The position numbers and the translations under genes were made by a program. From NCBI GenBank assembly GCA_963747835.1, contig CAVVGO010000006.1:682001-746000 (forward strand): DNA of 64,000 nt. The letters are read 5' to 3'. Shown one piece after another: positions 15,968 through 24,078 of the stretch (position 1 is the first letter of the stretch; each line of letters opens with the position of its first letter). The stretch is from JAJPKK01 sp963747835 (lineage in GTDB: Bacteria > Pseudomonadota > Alphaproteobacteria > Rhizobiales > Xanthobacteraceae). A model generated the notes under the pieces. It made no database searches and had not been told where the DNA came from. It was given only the letters and a program-made list of their open reading frames with translations.

Positions 15968-17734
15968 CTACTTGTCGTCCGGCAGAGCGAACACCCACAG
16001 CACCGAGCCACCATCCGGGTTCTTGATCTCCGGCGTCAGCGTTGCGAGCGCCGTCGCTTGGGCCGAGCCGTTTCCGACCGCGATGGCGACGTATTGCTTG
16101 CCATTGACGCTATAGCTGATCGGGAACGCGTTGACGGCGTTGTTGAGGCGGGCCTGCCAAAGCACCTTGCCGGTCGTGTCGTCAAGGGCGCGCAGGGAGC
16201 GATCCAGCGAACCGGAAAACACCAGGCCGCCGGCGGTCGGCAACACTGCCCCCGTCTCCGGCGCGCGCTGCCGGTACGACCACGCGGTAGAATGATCGGC
16301 GAGTTTGATGGCGTCGACGCGGCCGATATTGCCGTCGCTGTTGGGTACCGAGATGCGTGCGAAGATGGCGCGTCCGCCTCCCGTATAGGTCTGGCCGGGA
16401 TCGAGCGGCGAGGGCGTGGTGTTGGCGCAATACTCGTTGAGCGGCAGATAGAGTATGCCGGTCTTCGGGCTATAGGCCGTCGCCGGCCAGCCGCGGCCGC
16501 CCGGATCAGCCGGGCAGTTCACCGTGGTCTGTCCGATATGCGGAATCGCGGCGACGTTGATGGTCTTCTCGCCGGTCTTGGGGTCGATCGCCGCCACCAC
16601 GTTCTGCGGCACCGTTTCCTTGTGCCACAGCCATTCGCCGTTGATGCGGTCGATCGCCTCGACGATGCCGAGCTTCCCCGTGGTCACGAGCGCCTTGCGG
16701 GTTTCGCCGTTGACCGGCAGGTCGACCAGGATGCGCTCGTAGACGTAGTCGAGGTCCCAGGTATCGTCTTCGAGATGCTGCCGGTACCATTTCAGTTTAC
16801 CGTTGTCTGGATCGATGGCGAGCGTCGAGTCCGTATACATGGCGCTGTTCTTAAGGCCCGGCTTTTTCGGCACCGTGCCGCGCATTTCGGCGATCCACGG
16901 ATAGGGCTGGCCGGTGCCGTAGAACACCGTGTTGGTTTCCGGATCGTAGCTGCCCGAAATCCAGGCCGCACCGCCGAAGCGGCTTTCCAGTGGCAGTCCG
17001 TTCCAGGTGTCGTAGTTCGGGTCGCCAGGATGGGCGACGGTGTTGACGCGCCACAGTTCGGCGCCGGTCTTTATGTCGTTGCCCGTGATGAAGCAGCCGC
17101 CCGGCTGCCCATTGATGCAGCCGGTGGTGCCCTGGATGATCTTGCCGTTGACCACGAAGGGGCCGCCGGTATAGCGCCAGCCCTTGACCCAATCGGCAGT
17201 GGCATGATCCCACGCGACCTTGCCGGTCTTGACATCGAGCGCGATGATGTGGACGTCCGAGGTCGCGACAATCAGCTTGTCCTCATAGATCGCCATGTTG
17301 CGCTTCGACAGCGGGATGGCGCCCAGGGCCACGAGCTTCTCCGGCAGGTCGCGCTTGTACTCCCAGATCAGGTCGCCGGTGGCGGCGTTGAGCGCCTGTA
17401 CCTTGTCGGCATAGTTGAAGATGAAGAGCACCCCGTCATGTACGATTGGTGTCGTCTCGGTGGGACCCGGGGTCAGCGACCAGGTCCAGACCGGCCGCAG
17501 GTCCTTGACGTTGTCCTTGTTGATCTGGTCGAGCGGGCTGTAGCCCCAGCCGTTATAGGTCCGCCGCCACATCAGCCAGTCCGCGGCGGGCGGATCGCGC
17601 AGCATCGCGTCGGTGACGGGCGTCAGCGCATTGGCCGGGTTGGCGGCCGGCGCTTGGGCCATCCCAGATGCCCCGGCGAGCAGAACGGCCGGCAGGGCCA
17701 GAATCATGGGTCTCCAATCTCGGCGCGATAGCAT
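15968..17734 (-). CDS. PQQ-dependent alcohol dehydrogenase (methanol/ethanol family), lanthanide-type Asp
   Basis: 588 residues from ATG 17734 (GGGGGAA ribosome site), with signal peptide MLSRRDWRPMILALPAVLLAGASG, so periplasmic. Eight-bladed quinoprotein signatures include DWLMWRRTYNGWGYSPL, GAAWISGSYDPETNTVFYGTGQPYPW and repeated W-docking strands. The catalytic Asp is in TWDLD (D327), with an extra Asp at +2 (D329). In XoxF/ExaF enzymes this second Asp marks lanthanide use, while MxaF has Ala. The loop that carries the metal Glu in known enzymes reads GCINGQPGGC (C206, C214) with no Glu. No c-type cytochrome domain or adjacent cytochrome gene is seen. It oxidises an alcohol, with the substrate unknown. 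Confidence 0.85.
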   Translation of the reverse strand: MLSRRDWRPMILALPAVLLAGASGMAQAPAANPANALTPVTDAMLRDPPAADWLMWRRTYNGWGYSPLDQINKDNVKDLRPVWTWSLTPGPTETTPIVHDGVLFIFNYADKVQALNAATGDLIWEYKRDLPEKLVALGAIPLSKRNMAIYEDKLIVATSDVHIIALDVKTGKVAWDHATADWVKGWRYTGGPFVVNGKIIQGTTGCINGQPGGCFITGNDIKTGAELWRVNTVAHPGDPNYDTWNGLPLESRFGGAAWISGSYDPETNTVFYGTGQPYPWIAEMRGTVPKKPGLKNSAMYTDSTLAIDPDNGKLKWYRQHLEDDTWDLDYVYERILVDLPVNGETRKALVTTGKLGIVEAIDRINGEWLWHKETVPQNVVAAIDPKTGEKTINVAAIPHIGQTTVNCPADPGGRGWPATAYSPKTGILYLPLNEYCANTTPSPLDPGQTYTGGGRAIFARISVPNSDGNIGRVDAIKLADHSTAWSYRQRAPETGAVLPTAGGLVFSGSLDRSLRALDDTTGKVLWQARLNNAVNAFPISYSVNGKQYVAIAVGNGSAQATALATLTPEIKNPDGGSVLWVFALPDDK

Positions 17735-18097
17735 CTTGTTTCCCCCGTTTTTATTGAGTTTGAGATTCATTCGCGAGGCGCTGATCGATTGCGGCGAACG
17801 CCAAGGGTGTATAGCCGATCATCGATCGCCTTGCCATCGTGCTCCGCCGTGAAAGGTGGCCCCTTCTAAACCGCGGGGTGGCCCTTATCGCCCAAAAGGG
17901 ACCAGCACCCCTGAGTGGGGCGCGGGAAAATTCGGTTGGGCCACCGGACGCTCCTTTGCGGCGGGTAAGCACGCACGCGCCCGGCCGTTCCGGAACGGCC
18001 TCCGAGGCGCGTCCCTCAGGGCGTCTCAACAGCCAAGCTTTCCTGTGGCATAAGCTCGCTTTATGTTCGCTCTGCCTCATCCATAAGGAGTTCTGCC
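17735..18097. other. Intergenic region with 18-bp perfect palindrome
   Basis: This 363-bp gap between divergent genes holds two direct copies of GGTGGCCC about 25 bp apart (near 17855 and 17880) and a perfect palindrome GGCCGTTCCGGAACGGCC at 17983-18000. The palindrome lies about 100 bp before the secreted-protein gene and could be an operator. The GGTGGCCC repeats resemble insertion-sequence ends, but no transposase remains. Confidence 0.45.
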
Positions 18098-18961
18098 ATG
18101 CGTTTCGAAAGTGCGATCCGTGCCGTCGCATGGGCCGCAGCACTGCTGTCGACAGTCGGCGGCGCCCGCGCGTTTGACGATGCGCGGTACCCTGACATGA
18201 AGGGGCAGTGGGATCGGTTTGTGGTCGCCGGTCTGGGTGGCCAACCCTCGTTCGACCAGTCCAAGCCGTGGGGACTGGGACAGCAGGCTCCGCTGACGCC
18301 GGAGTATCAAGCAATCCTGGAGGCCAGCTTGGTGGATCAAGCCGCGGGCGGCGCCGGCAACAATTGGGATCACTCCCGCTGTGTCGCCGCCGGCATGCCT
18401 TTCATGATGGTCGGCTTTCGCCCGCTGGAATTTGTCGCGACGCCGAACATCACCTACATTTTGATCGGCGACTATGATGCGTTTCGGCGCATCTTCACCG
18501 ATGGACGCGATTGGCCCAAGGAGATCGAACCGACCTACCAAGGCTATTCGCTGGGACGGTGGATCGATGAGGATGGCGACGGCCGCTACGACGTGCTGGA
18601 AGTCGAGACCCGCGGCTTCAAGGGTCCGCGCGTGTTCGACGCGACCGGCCTGCCGCTGCACCTCGACAATCAATCCATCTTCAAGGAGCGGATCTACCTC
18701 GACAAGGCAAATCCGAACGTCCTTCACGATGAAATAACGGTGATGGATCACGCCCTGACGCGACCGTGGACCGTGGATAAGAAGTATGTGCGCAACCCCG
18801 ATCTTCGGGCCGACTGGCCGGAATCGGTTTGCGTCGAGTACAACGCGCAGGTCTTTATCGGCAAGGAAAACTATTACCTGAGCGCGGACGGTTTCCTGAT
18901 GCCCGCCAAGAAAGGCCAGTCGCCGCCGGACTTGAGATTTTTCAACCAATCCCGGAAGTGA
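18098..18961 (+). CDS. Secreted protein of unknown function, member 1 of a three-copy family
   Basis: 287 residues with a signal peptide (MRFESAIRAVAWAAALLSTVGGARA). Shared family features are RCVAAGMPFMMVGFRPLEFVATPNITYILIGDYDAFRRIFTDGR, then SLGRWIDEDGDG..., then DALTRPWTVDKKY-like strands. The same plan (phosphate-free beta-rich protein with MPF/GRxWP/GxWxGDTLVIDT/RPWT blocks) appears at 40107 and 56336. It starts 363 bp from the divergent PQQ dehydrogenase and may share its regulation. AAGGAG precedes the ATG. The biochemical role is unknown; family members often sit near catabolic oxidoreductases. Confidence 0.65.
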   Translation: MRFESAIRAVAWAAALLSTVGGARAFDDARYPDMKGQWDRFVVAGLGGQPSFDQSKPWGLGQQAPLTPEYQAILEASLVDQAAGGAGNNWDHSRCVAAGMPFMMVGFRPLEFVATPNITYILIGDYDAFRRIFTDGRDWPKEIEPTYQGYSLGRWIDEDGDGRYDVLEVETRGFKGPRVFDATGLPLHLDNQSIFKERIYLDKANPNVLHDEITVMDHALTRPWTVDKKYVRNPDLRADWPESVCVEYNAQVFIGKENYYLSADGFLMPAKKGQSPPDLRFFNQSRK

Positions 18962-19157
18962 CGCCGCCGTCTTTGCCGGCCTTGGCGACGCATTGATCGC
19001 GGCGACCGTGCTGCCGCCGCGGCCGCCAAATTCTACTGGGCCGGATTCTACCGACCTATGTCGAATAGTCGACAGACCGCAAACGCATAGCCATCTGAAG
19101 ACTGCGGCCAGTGCCGGCAATCATTTTCGTCGGTCCCGAAGATGGCTTTGACCAACG

Positions 19158-22100
19158 TCAATGTGGTAGCGCGGGTTGCGGCTCGCCAATTCGGCGAGCC
19201 GATCTCCACTGCGCCTGTTGCGGCCAGAACGCGATGTCGACAGCGATAAGCTTGCCTCCGGCATCATAGGTCTGTTTGCCGACATGAGGCTCTCCCAAGC
19301 CGTTTGCGTGCGCGAGCAACCCCAGCGGCGTTGCTCGCGCGGCCTGCTTCAACTTGAGATCGAGCAGCGCCTGCGGCTGAGGCCCTGGCGAGCGCCACGG
19401 CTTCTGTGCCAGCTGTTGGTTCAGGGCCTCCAAATCAGAGCCGGCCTTAAGCGTTACGTTCAGGGATACAATCTTGTTGCCGTTTGCTCCGGGGCCGCTT
19501 TGGAAATGGCGAAGAGCCCTTTTGGCGAGCTCCGCTTCCAGGCCGATCCCGCGCGCTCCGGAGGTATCCAGCGCCAACGTGACAACGCCGTTGTCCATCG
19601 ACGCTGTGACACTGTAGCCGGGCCCCTCTGAGGCGTAGGCACCTGCCGTGGCTTTCGAAATGGTGCCAAGCTTTAGCAACTTGTTTTGTGCGTCAGCTGT
19701 CGCAGCGGTGAGCCGCCGCGCCGCCGCCGTGATGTCCGGCAACTTGGTTCCCTCGTCCAGCGCCCGTAGCGCTTCCGATGTTGAAACCGGCTCGCGGGCG
19801 AGTTCCGCTCTCAAGAGGGTTTCCTCCGCCTGCAACGCAAACCTTCGGGCCTCGAGTGCAGGCTTAAGCTTTGCGTCGCTGTTCCCCGCCTCGGCCTGCG
19901 TCGCGCGTCGAACCTCGGAATGAACGGCGATCGACCGATCTTCGAGACCTCTGACCCTCGGCGATATGGGTTCATTGCGCGAATAGGTGGCAATCGGATT
20001 GCCGGTGGCGTCAAGGCGCAGGTTCTTGAGCTTGAACGGTGTCGGCCTCTTGGTCGCACCAGGGTCCCCTCGCTCATATGCCGCCGCTTCTCGCCAGCCA
20101 TCGTATTTTATGATCTGACCAACCGAGGTGTTGACGGCGGCCTGTTCCGGCGTCATCCCGCTTGCTAGGTTCGCTCTGAACATATCGGCTGGGATCTTGA
20201 CCGTGGTGGTGATCCAAAGCGGTGAGGGCTTGTCGGGTTTCGCGTAGCGAACAACGACCTTTTCATGATTGTTTTCCTCAACCGTAACCTTGGTCAAACC
20301 GTGCCGGATGGCCATTTTGCCGTCATGAGTTGCAAAAGCCGCCTCAGCTGTGTCGCCGGTCGCGGCAAATACCTTTTGAAAGGTCAGATAATTGTCAGCT
20401 TGCGTGCCGTCGTTGGGATAGACGTTCTGCATCGAGCGGACGTCTTTGTTCGTCCGGTCGAGATGATCGAACACTTCGTCATAAAAGCGTTCTCCATATC
20501 TCAGGCCCTTGATCTGGGATTCGTTGTCGAATGTCACCTCAATCTGATTTGGATCGCTCGATCCCGGCGCCTGACGGAATTCGGCCACGAATGTGTAATC
20601 GGGATCGTGTCCCCCCGTCGTCGTGTGGATACGCCGGTAGCTCTGGTCGGTCGACATAACTCTGTCGCGATAGGCGGATCGCTCACCATGCCCAGCCGGC
20701 CGCGACGCGGCAGGGGCATCTTCTTGCCCAACGGAGCGACGAGGGCCGGGCGCTTCATTCGAGGGCGCCGCATGACGTGGCTCCGTACCGCTTTCATTGC
20801 GGACGTCTTGAAAGTCCGCGGTCGCCGAGCGCCACGTTTGCGGATCAATGGGTGCGGCTGGCGGCCGCCGATTAACTTCGTCGCCGGCTCCGCCGCCCCG
20901 TGGACGTAATTCTGGATGCCTTTGTTGGATCGCCTCGCGCTCGTATTTCGGCTGGTGAAACTCAAATCGTATATTATCGGCATCGAGTGCCGGACTCCCG
21001 TTGCCCTGTTGCGCCTGCTCTTGGATGCGATCGAGACTGACGGTTCGTTCTTTTATCGGAATGCCCGGCCCGACGCCGATAAGCACTGCTCCGCGGCCTC
21101 GCCCTGGCAGCTCGAAGCCGGCGTCCGTGAATATTTTGCTTGCTGCCGGGGCCCGTTGTACGTTTCGCCAGAACAAACTGAACGTCTCAGTGGCAAGGTC
21201 GAAGCGCCCGCGTCGAACGGCGCGGGTTCCCGTTCCGGGCCGATCGCTTTCGGCCAGCCGGCGGTTCTTGAGCGCTTCGGTACGAGCTTGGTCCCAGGCC
21301 TGCCGCAAAACCGGGTGGTCGGAGATCCGTGTGCCGATGATCGAGCGGACGCGGGCGAGCGCCTGTCGCGGACTCTCTCCCGGTCTCAGCGGTAGATCTT
21401 GAATATCTAATCGGGGCTGCGGCCGAAGCGGCAGTTTCCGGCCGTCAACGCGGTTTACTTCCAGACCCCCGGTCAGGGGTTCGCGTTTTGCGCGCGGAAC
21501 AGACGCTTTGTCGGCGAGATTGCCTTCAGCCCATTGCTCGACCGCGTTGCTCCAGTCCTCAGACGAATCAAATTGCGGCCTTACCGCGGGTCTGCTTCCG
21601 GTCGGCGATGTGCGCCCTTGGTCGGCGGGCGGCTGGCTGACGCGCTCTGGGCTCGCGGGTTTTTGAGAGACGGGGTCTTGCGTGATGAGCTTGGCCTTGA
21701 TCTGGTCAAGCGACAAACCCTTGGACGCCGAGTGGACCACCTGGCCGACGGCGACATTGACGGCGGCCTGTCCGAACTCCCTGATCGCCTGCTTCTTCCA
21801 TTGCGGATCGATATGCGCCTTGCGATCAGGGCCGACATAGGTGTGGGCGATCAACGTTTCGGTGAGCCGGATCGGAAGCCTGGTCGCCTGATCGGCGATA
21901 TTGCCAAGCAGCGCGGTCGCGGCGGTCTGCGTCGCCTGCTGGACGCCCTTGTCAATCATCTCCTTGATCGCCTTGTCCCCGGCGTAATAGGCGGCCCGCA
22001 TCGCAGGGTCCAAACGCAGCAAGGCCTGAGCCAGCACGCGAGCGCGCAGCGCCTCGGCGAATTTGCCGACCGCGACCGAGGCCAGCGCGTTCTCGCCCGC

Positions 22101-23627
22101 CGCGACGCTGGCATCAAACAGCGTGTCGGCCCAGCTTTCGTTGTTGCCAAGCGAGTTCGCAGCCTGGACCGCAGCCCCCGCAATGGCCGCCGCGACAGGC
22201 GGCGGAACCTTCAAGCCCCGCAGTGCCCCGTCAATCGCCGTATAGGCCACCATATCCAGCGCGGGCAAGAGCTTGTCTTCCGCGAATGCGGTGATTTCGT
22301 TGGTGCGGCTCTTGCTGCCGCCGATATCCTTCTGCAAAAGGTCGAAGAATTCAGTGCGTTCCGCTTCGCTCTGGCCCAGAGCGTTCTCGATGGGGGAAAG
22401 CGTCTCAAGCGCCACGCCGGTCGCAAACACCACGGCATCGGCGGCGGTTCGGCGGCTATCCTTGGCGATCCGGACGGCTTGTTCCGGATCGAGCTTGGAA
22501 ACTGCGCTGATCTTGGCTTCCCACCCCGCCGCGGTCGCAGGCGATATCTTGCCCTTGTCGCGCAATTGCCGCAGCAGCAGGATTGCGGCGCCGGCTTCGG
22601 TACCGGTCTTGATCTTCTCAACGTCGACGGCGAACTGGAGCGACGTTTTCCCAAACTCGCGAAACGTATTGTCTTGTCGCGTCAACCCGGCCGCTTTGTA
22701 GGCCTCGTCGACGGCCTTCTTGCCCGCGGCCGGATCGATGATATGGGCTGCCACCCCAGCGCGGATATTCAGTTCGAGGTCGACCAGGGCCGCTTCCTCA
22801 GCCTTGTCGGCGACATAATGAGCAGCGCCCACCACCGCCTTGCGAACATCGTTGTCCTCGCGCTTGAGGTCGTGGGCCGCATAGCCCCGGTCAATCCAGG
22901 CCTCGGTTTTCTTTTCGTCAACCGCGCCGGCCGCCTCGAGCACCTTGGCCTCGCCTTCGACGATGGCGCCTCCAGCATTGACAAGCTTTTGGCGCATCTC
23001 GCCGGGCAGCTCCTTGAGCTTTTCCCTGGCGGCCAGGCTCAGCGCGCGCGCCGTGCTCGCGTCCTTGTCCACGCCCAGTTCCTTATAGGCGTGGTCGACG
23101 ACCTCATCGGCCTTCTTTTCCGAGACCACCCCGCTGGCCTGCAACAGGTGCGCGCCAACTTCGACGTCGAGCGCGGCGGTCTCTTTGCCGAACTCCCAGG
23201 CCCAGGCCTTGAAGCGTTCGAACTTGGACGGCGCCGGTGACGCCGGTGCGGGGGCCGCAAGTGTGGGTGACGTCGCTGTCGGCGACGGCGGTGCGGGTAC
23301 CGCCTCCGCCCCCGCTGCGGGCGGCGCGCCTTGCGCAATCACCGCGGGGACAGGATGTTCCGCACTCACTTGCGCGCCACCGGGCAAAATATCTGGCCGC
23401 TTGTCGGGAACCGTCGGGCGCTCGGCCTGTGGATTGACATTGACGACGGTCGGCTTCTTGATCTGCGCCAGCCAAACTCCTGCGCCCTTCGTACGACCCG
23501 CACCAACCGGCCCCGACCGATCGCCAAAAGTCCGGTGTTTGGACGCGGTGTCACCGCCTGCCTGGTTCGACTGCGACCCAAGCTGCGATTCAAGCTGCTT
23601 CCTGGCTCCGTCGACACCGTCGGCCAT
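19158..23627 (-). CDS. Giant 1489-residue protein with helical repeats, unknown function (possible polymorphic toxin-like)
   Basis: No signal peptide is seen. Residues 1-135 are Pro/Ala rich. Residues about 153-322 contain three alignable helical repeats of roughly 64 residues ending in D/EKK-x(5-7)-D-x-AYK-x(5)-D. Residues 470-560 are hydrophobic and Ala rich. 640-720 is a linker. 800-910 (FSLFWRNVQRAP, then GVGPGIPIKERTVSLDRI, then LDADNIRFEFHQP) faintly resembles HNH/GH-E toxin domains but has DR where DH is expected. The rest (990-1489) is mixed alpha/beta of unknown type. AGGAGA precedes the ATG. It stands alone, next to a decayed Crp-like gene. No secretion system or immunity gene is visible. 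Function is open. Confidence 0.7.
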   Translation of the reverse strand: MADGVDGARKQLESQLGSQSNQAGGDTASKHRTFGDRSGPVGAGRTKGAGVWLAQIKKPTVVNVNPQAERPTVPDKRPDILPGGAQVSAEHPVPAVIAQGAPPAAGAEAVPAPPSPTATSPTLAAPAPASPAPSKFERFKAWAWEFGKETAALDVEVGAHLLQASGVVSEKKADEVVDHAYKELGVDKDASTARALSLAAREKLKELPGEMRQKLVNAGGAIVEGEAKVLEAAGAVDEKKTEAWIDRGYAAHDLKREDNDVRKAVVGAAHYVADKAEEAALVDLELNIRAGVAAHIIDPAAGKKAVDEAYKAAGLTRQDNTFREFGKTSLQFAVDVEKIKTGTEAGAAILLLRQLRDKGKISPATAAGWEAKISAVSKLDPEQAVRIAKDSRRTAADAVVFATGVALETLSPIENALGQSEAERTEFFDLLQKDIGGSKSRTNEITAFAEDKLLPALDMVAYTAIDGALRGLKVPPPVAAAIAGAAVQAANSLGNNESWADTLFDASVAAGENALASVAVGKFAEALRARVLAQALLRLDPAMRAAYYAGDKAIKEMIDKGVQQATQTAATALLGNIADQATRLPIRLTETLIAHTYVGPDRKAHIDPQWKKQAIREFGQAAVNVAVGQVVHSASKGLSLDQIKAKLITQDPVSQKPASPERVSQPPADQGRTSPTGSRPAVRPQFDSSEDWSNAVEQWAEGNLADKASVPRAKREPLTGGLEVNRVDGRKLPLRPQPRLDIQDLPLRPGESPRQALARVRSIIGTRISDHPVLRQAWDQARTEALKNRRLAESDRPGTGTRAVRRGRFDLATETFSLFWRNVQRAPAASKIFTDAGFELPGRGRGAVLIGVGPGIPIKERTVSLDRIQEQAQQGNGSPALDADNIRFEFHQPKYEREAIQQRHPELRPRGGGAGDEVNRRPPAAPIDPQTWRSATADFQDVRNESGTEPRHAAPSNEAPGPRRSVGQEDAPAASRPAGHGERSAYRDRVMSTDQSYRRIHTTTGGHDPDYTFVAEFRQAPGSSDPNQIEVTFDNESQIKGLRYGERFYDEVFDHLDRTNKDVRSMQNVYPNDGTQADNYLTFQKVFAATGDTAEAAFATHDGKMAIRHGLTKVTVEENNHEKVVVRYAKPDKPSPLWITTTVKIPADMFRANLASGMTPEQAAVNTSVGQIIKYDGWREAAAYERGDPGATKRPTPFKLKNLRLDATGNPIATYSRNEPISPRVRGLEDRSIAVHSEVRRATQAEAGNSDAKLKPALEARRFALQAEETLLRAELAREPVSTSEALRALDEGTKLPDITAAARRLTAATADAQNKLLKLGTISKATAGAYASEGPGYSVTASMDNGVVTLALDTSGARGIGLEAELAKRALRHFQSGPGANGNKIVSLNVTLKAGSDLEALNQQLAQKPWRSPGPQPQALLDLKLKQAARATPLGLLAHANGLGEPHVGKQTYDAGGKLIAVDIAFWPQQAQWRSARRIGEPQPALPH

Positions 23628-23739
23628 ATTTGCTCTCCTAATAAGTCATGCGTTTGCTGCCGCGAGCTCGGCGCAGGTCCCCTTGCAGCGCAACCGCAGC
23701 CCAACGTGATAAGTGAATGCGAAAGCGGCGGTGTCATGC

Positions 23740-24078
23740 ATGTGACACGCCGGCATTTGCGAGCGCGCCATCAAAGACCGGGTCGAGATGGTCTATTTTC
23801 CGACCCGAGGCATGATCTCGCTGGTGGCCTTGACGGAGACGCCCGGTCGAGGGCGGCCTAGTCGGCCGCGAGGGCGTTCTCAACGCATTCGAGGCCATCC
23901 ATGATCTGCCCGCATTCGGCGAGGCCATGGTCCAGGCCGCAATCCGCGCGATGACGTTGAGCGCTACGCACCTGCGCGCGACGACGCTCAAGACCCCGGA
24001 GGTCATCGAGACGACAAAAGGCGTCACCCGGTTCCTGTTGCAGAGTCGCGTGTATCCGTTCTCGTTCTTGAGGTTAGG
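23740..24078 (+). pseudogene. Decayed Crp/Fnr-type cyclic-nucleotide-binding regulator
   Basis: In one frame IKDRVEMVYFPTRGMISLVALTET (about 23768-23840) and, one frame over, GLVGREGVLNAFEAIHDLPAFGEAMVQAAIRAMTL (about 23855-23960) together reproduce the sensor domain of small Crp/Fnr-like proteins. There is no start, no DNA-binding domain, and the frame changes near 23845. The remainder runs into the end of the RND gene. It is a remnant. Confidence 0.65.

Noticed and set aside
15920..17731. 603-residue plus-strand frame opposite the PQQ dehydrogenase
   Set aside because: Antisense shadow of a GC-rich gene; no start signal or motif, while the minus strand has a signal peptide and quinoprotein motifs.
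21534..23240. 568-residue plus-strand frame inside the giant protein gene
   Set aside because: Antisense shadow; composition is Arg/Asp/Leu noise and there is no ribosome site.
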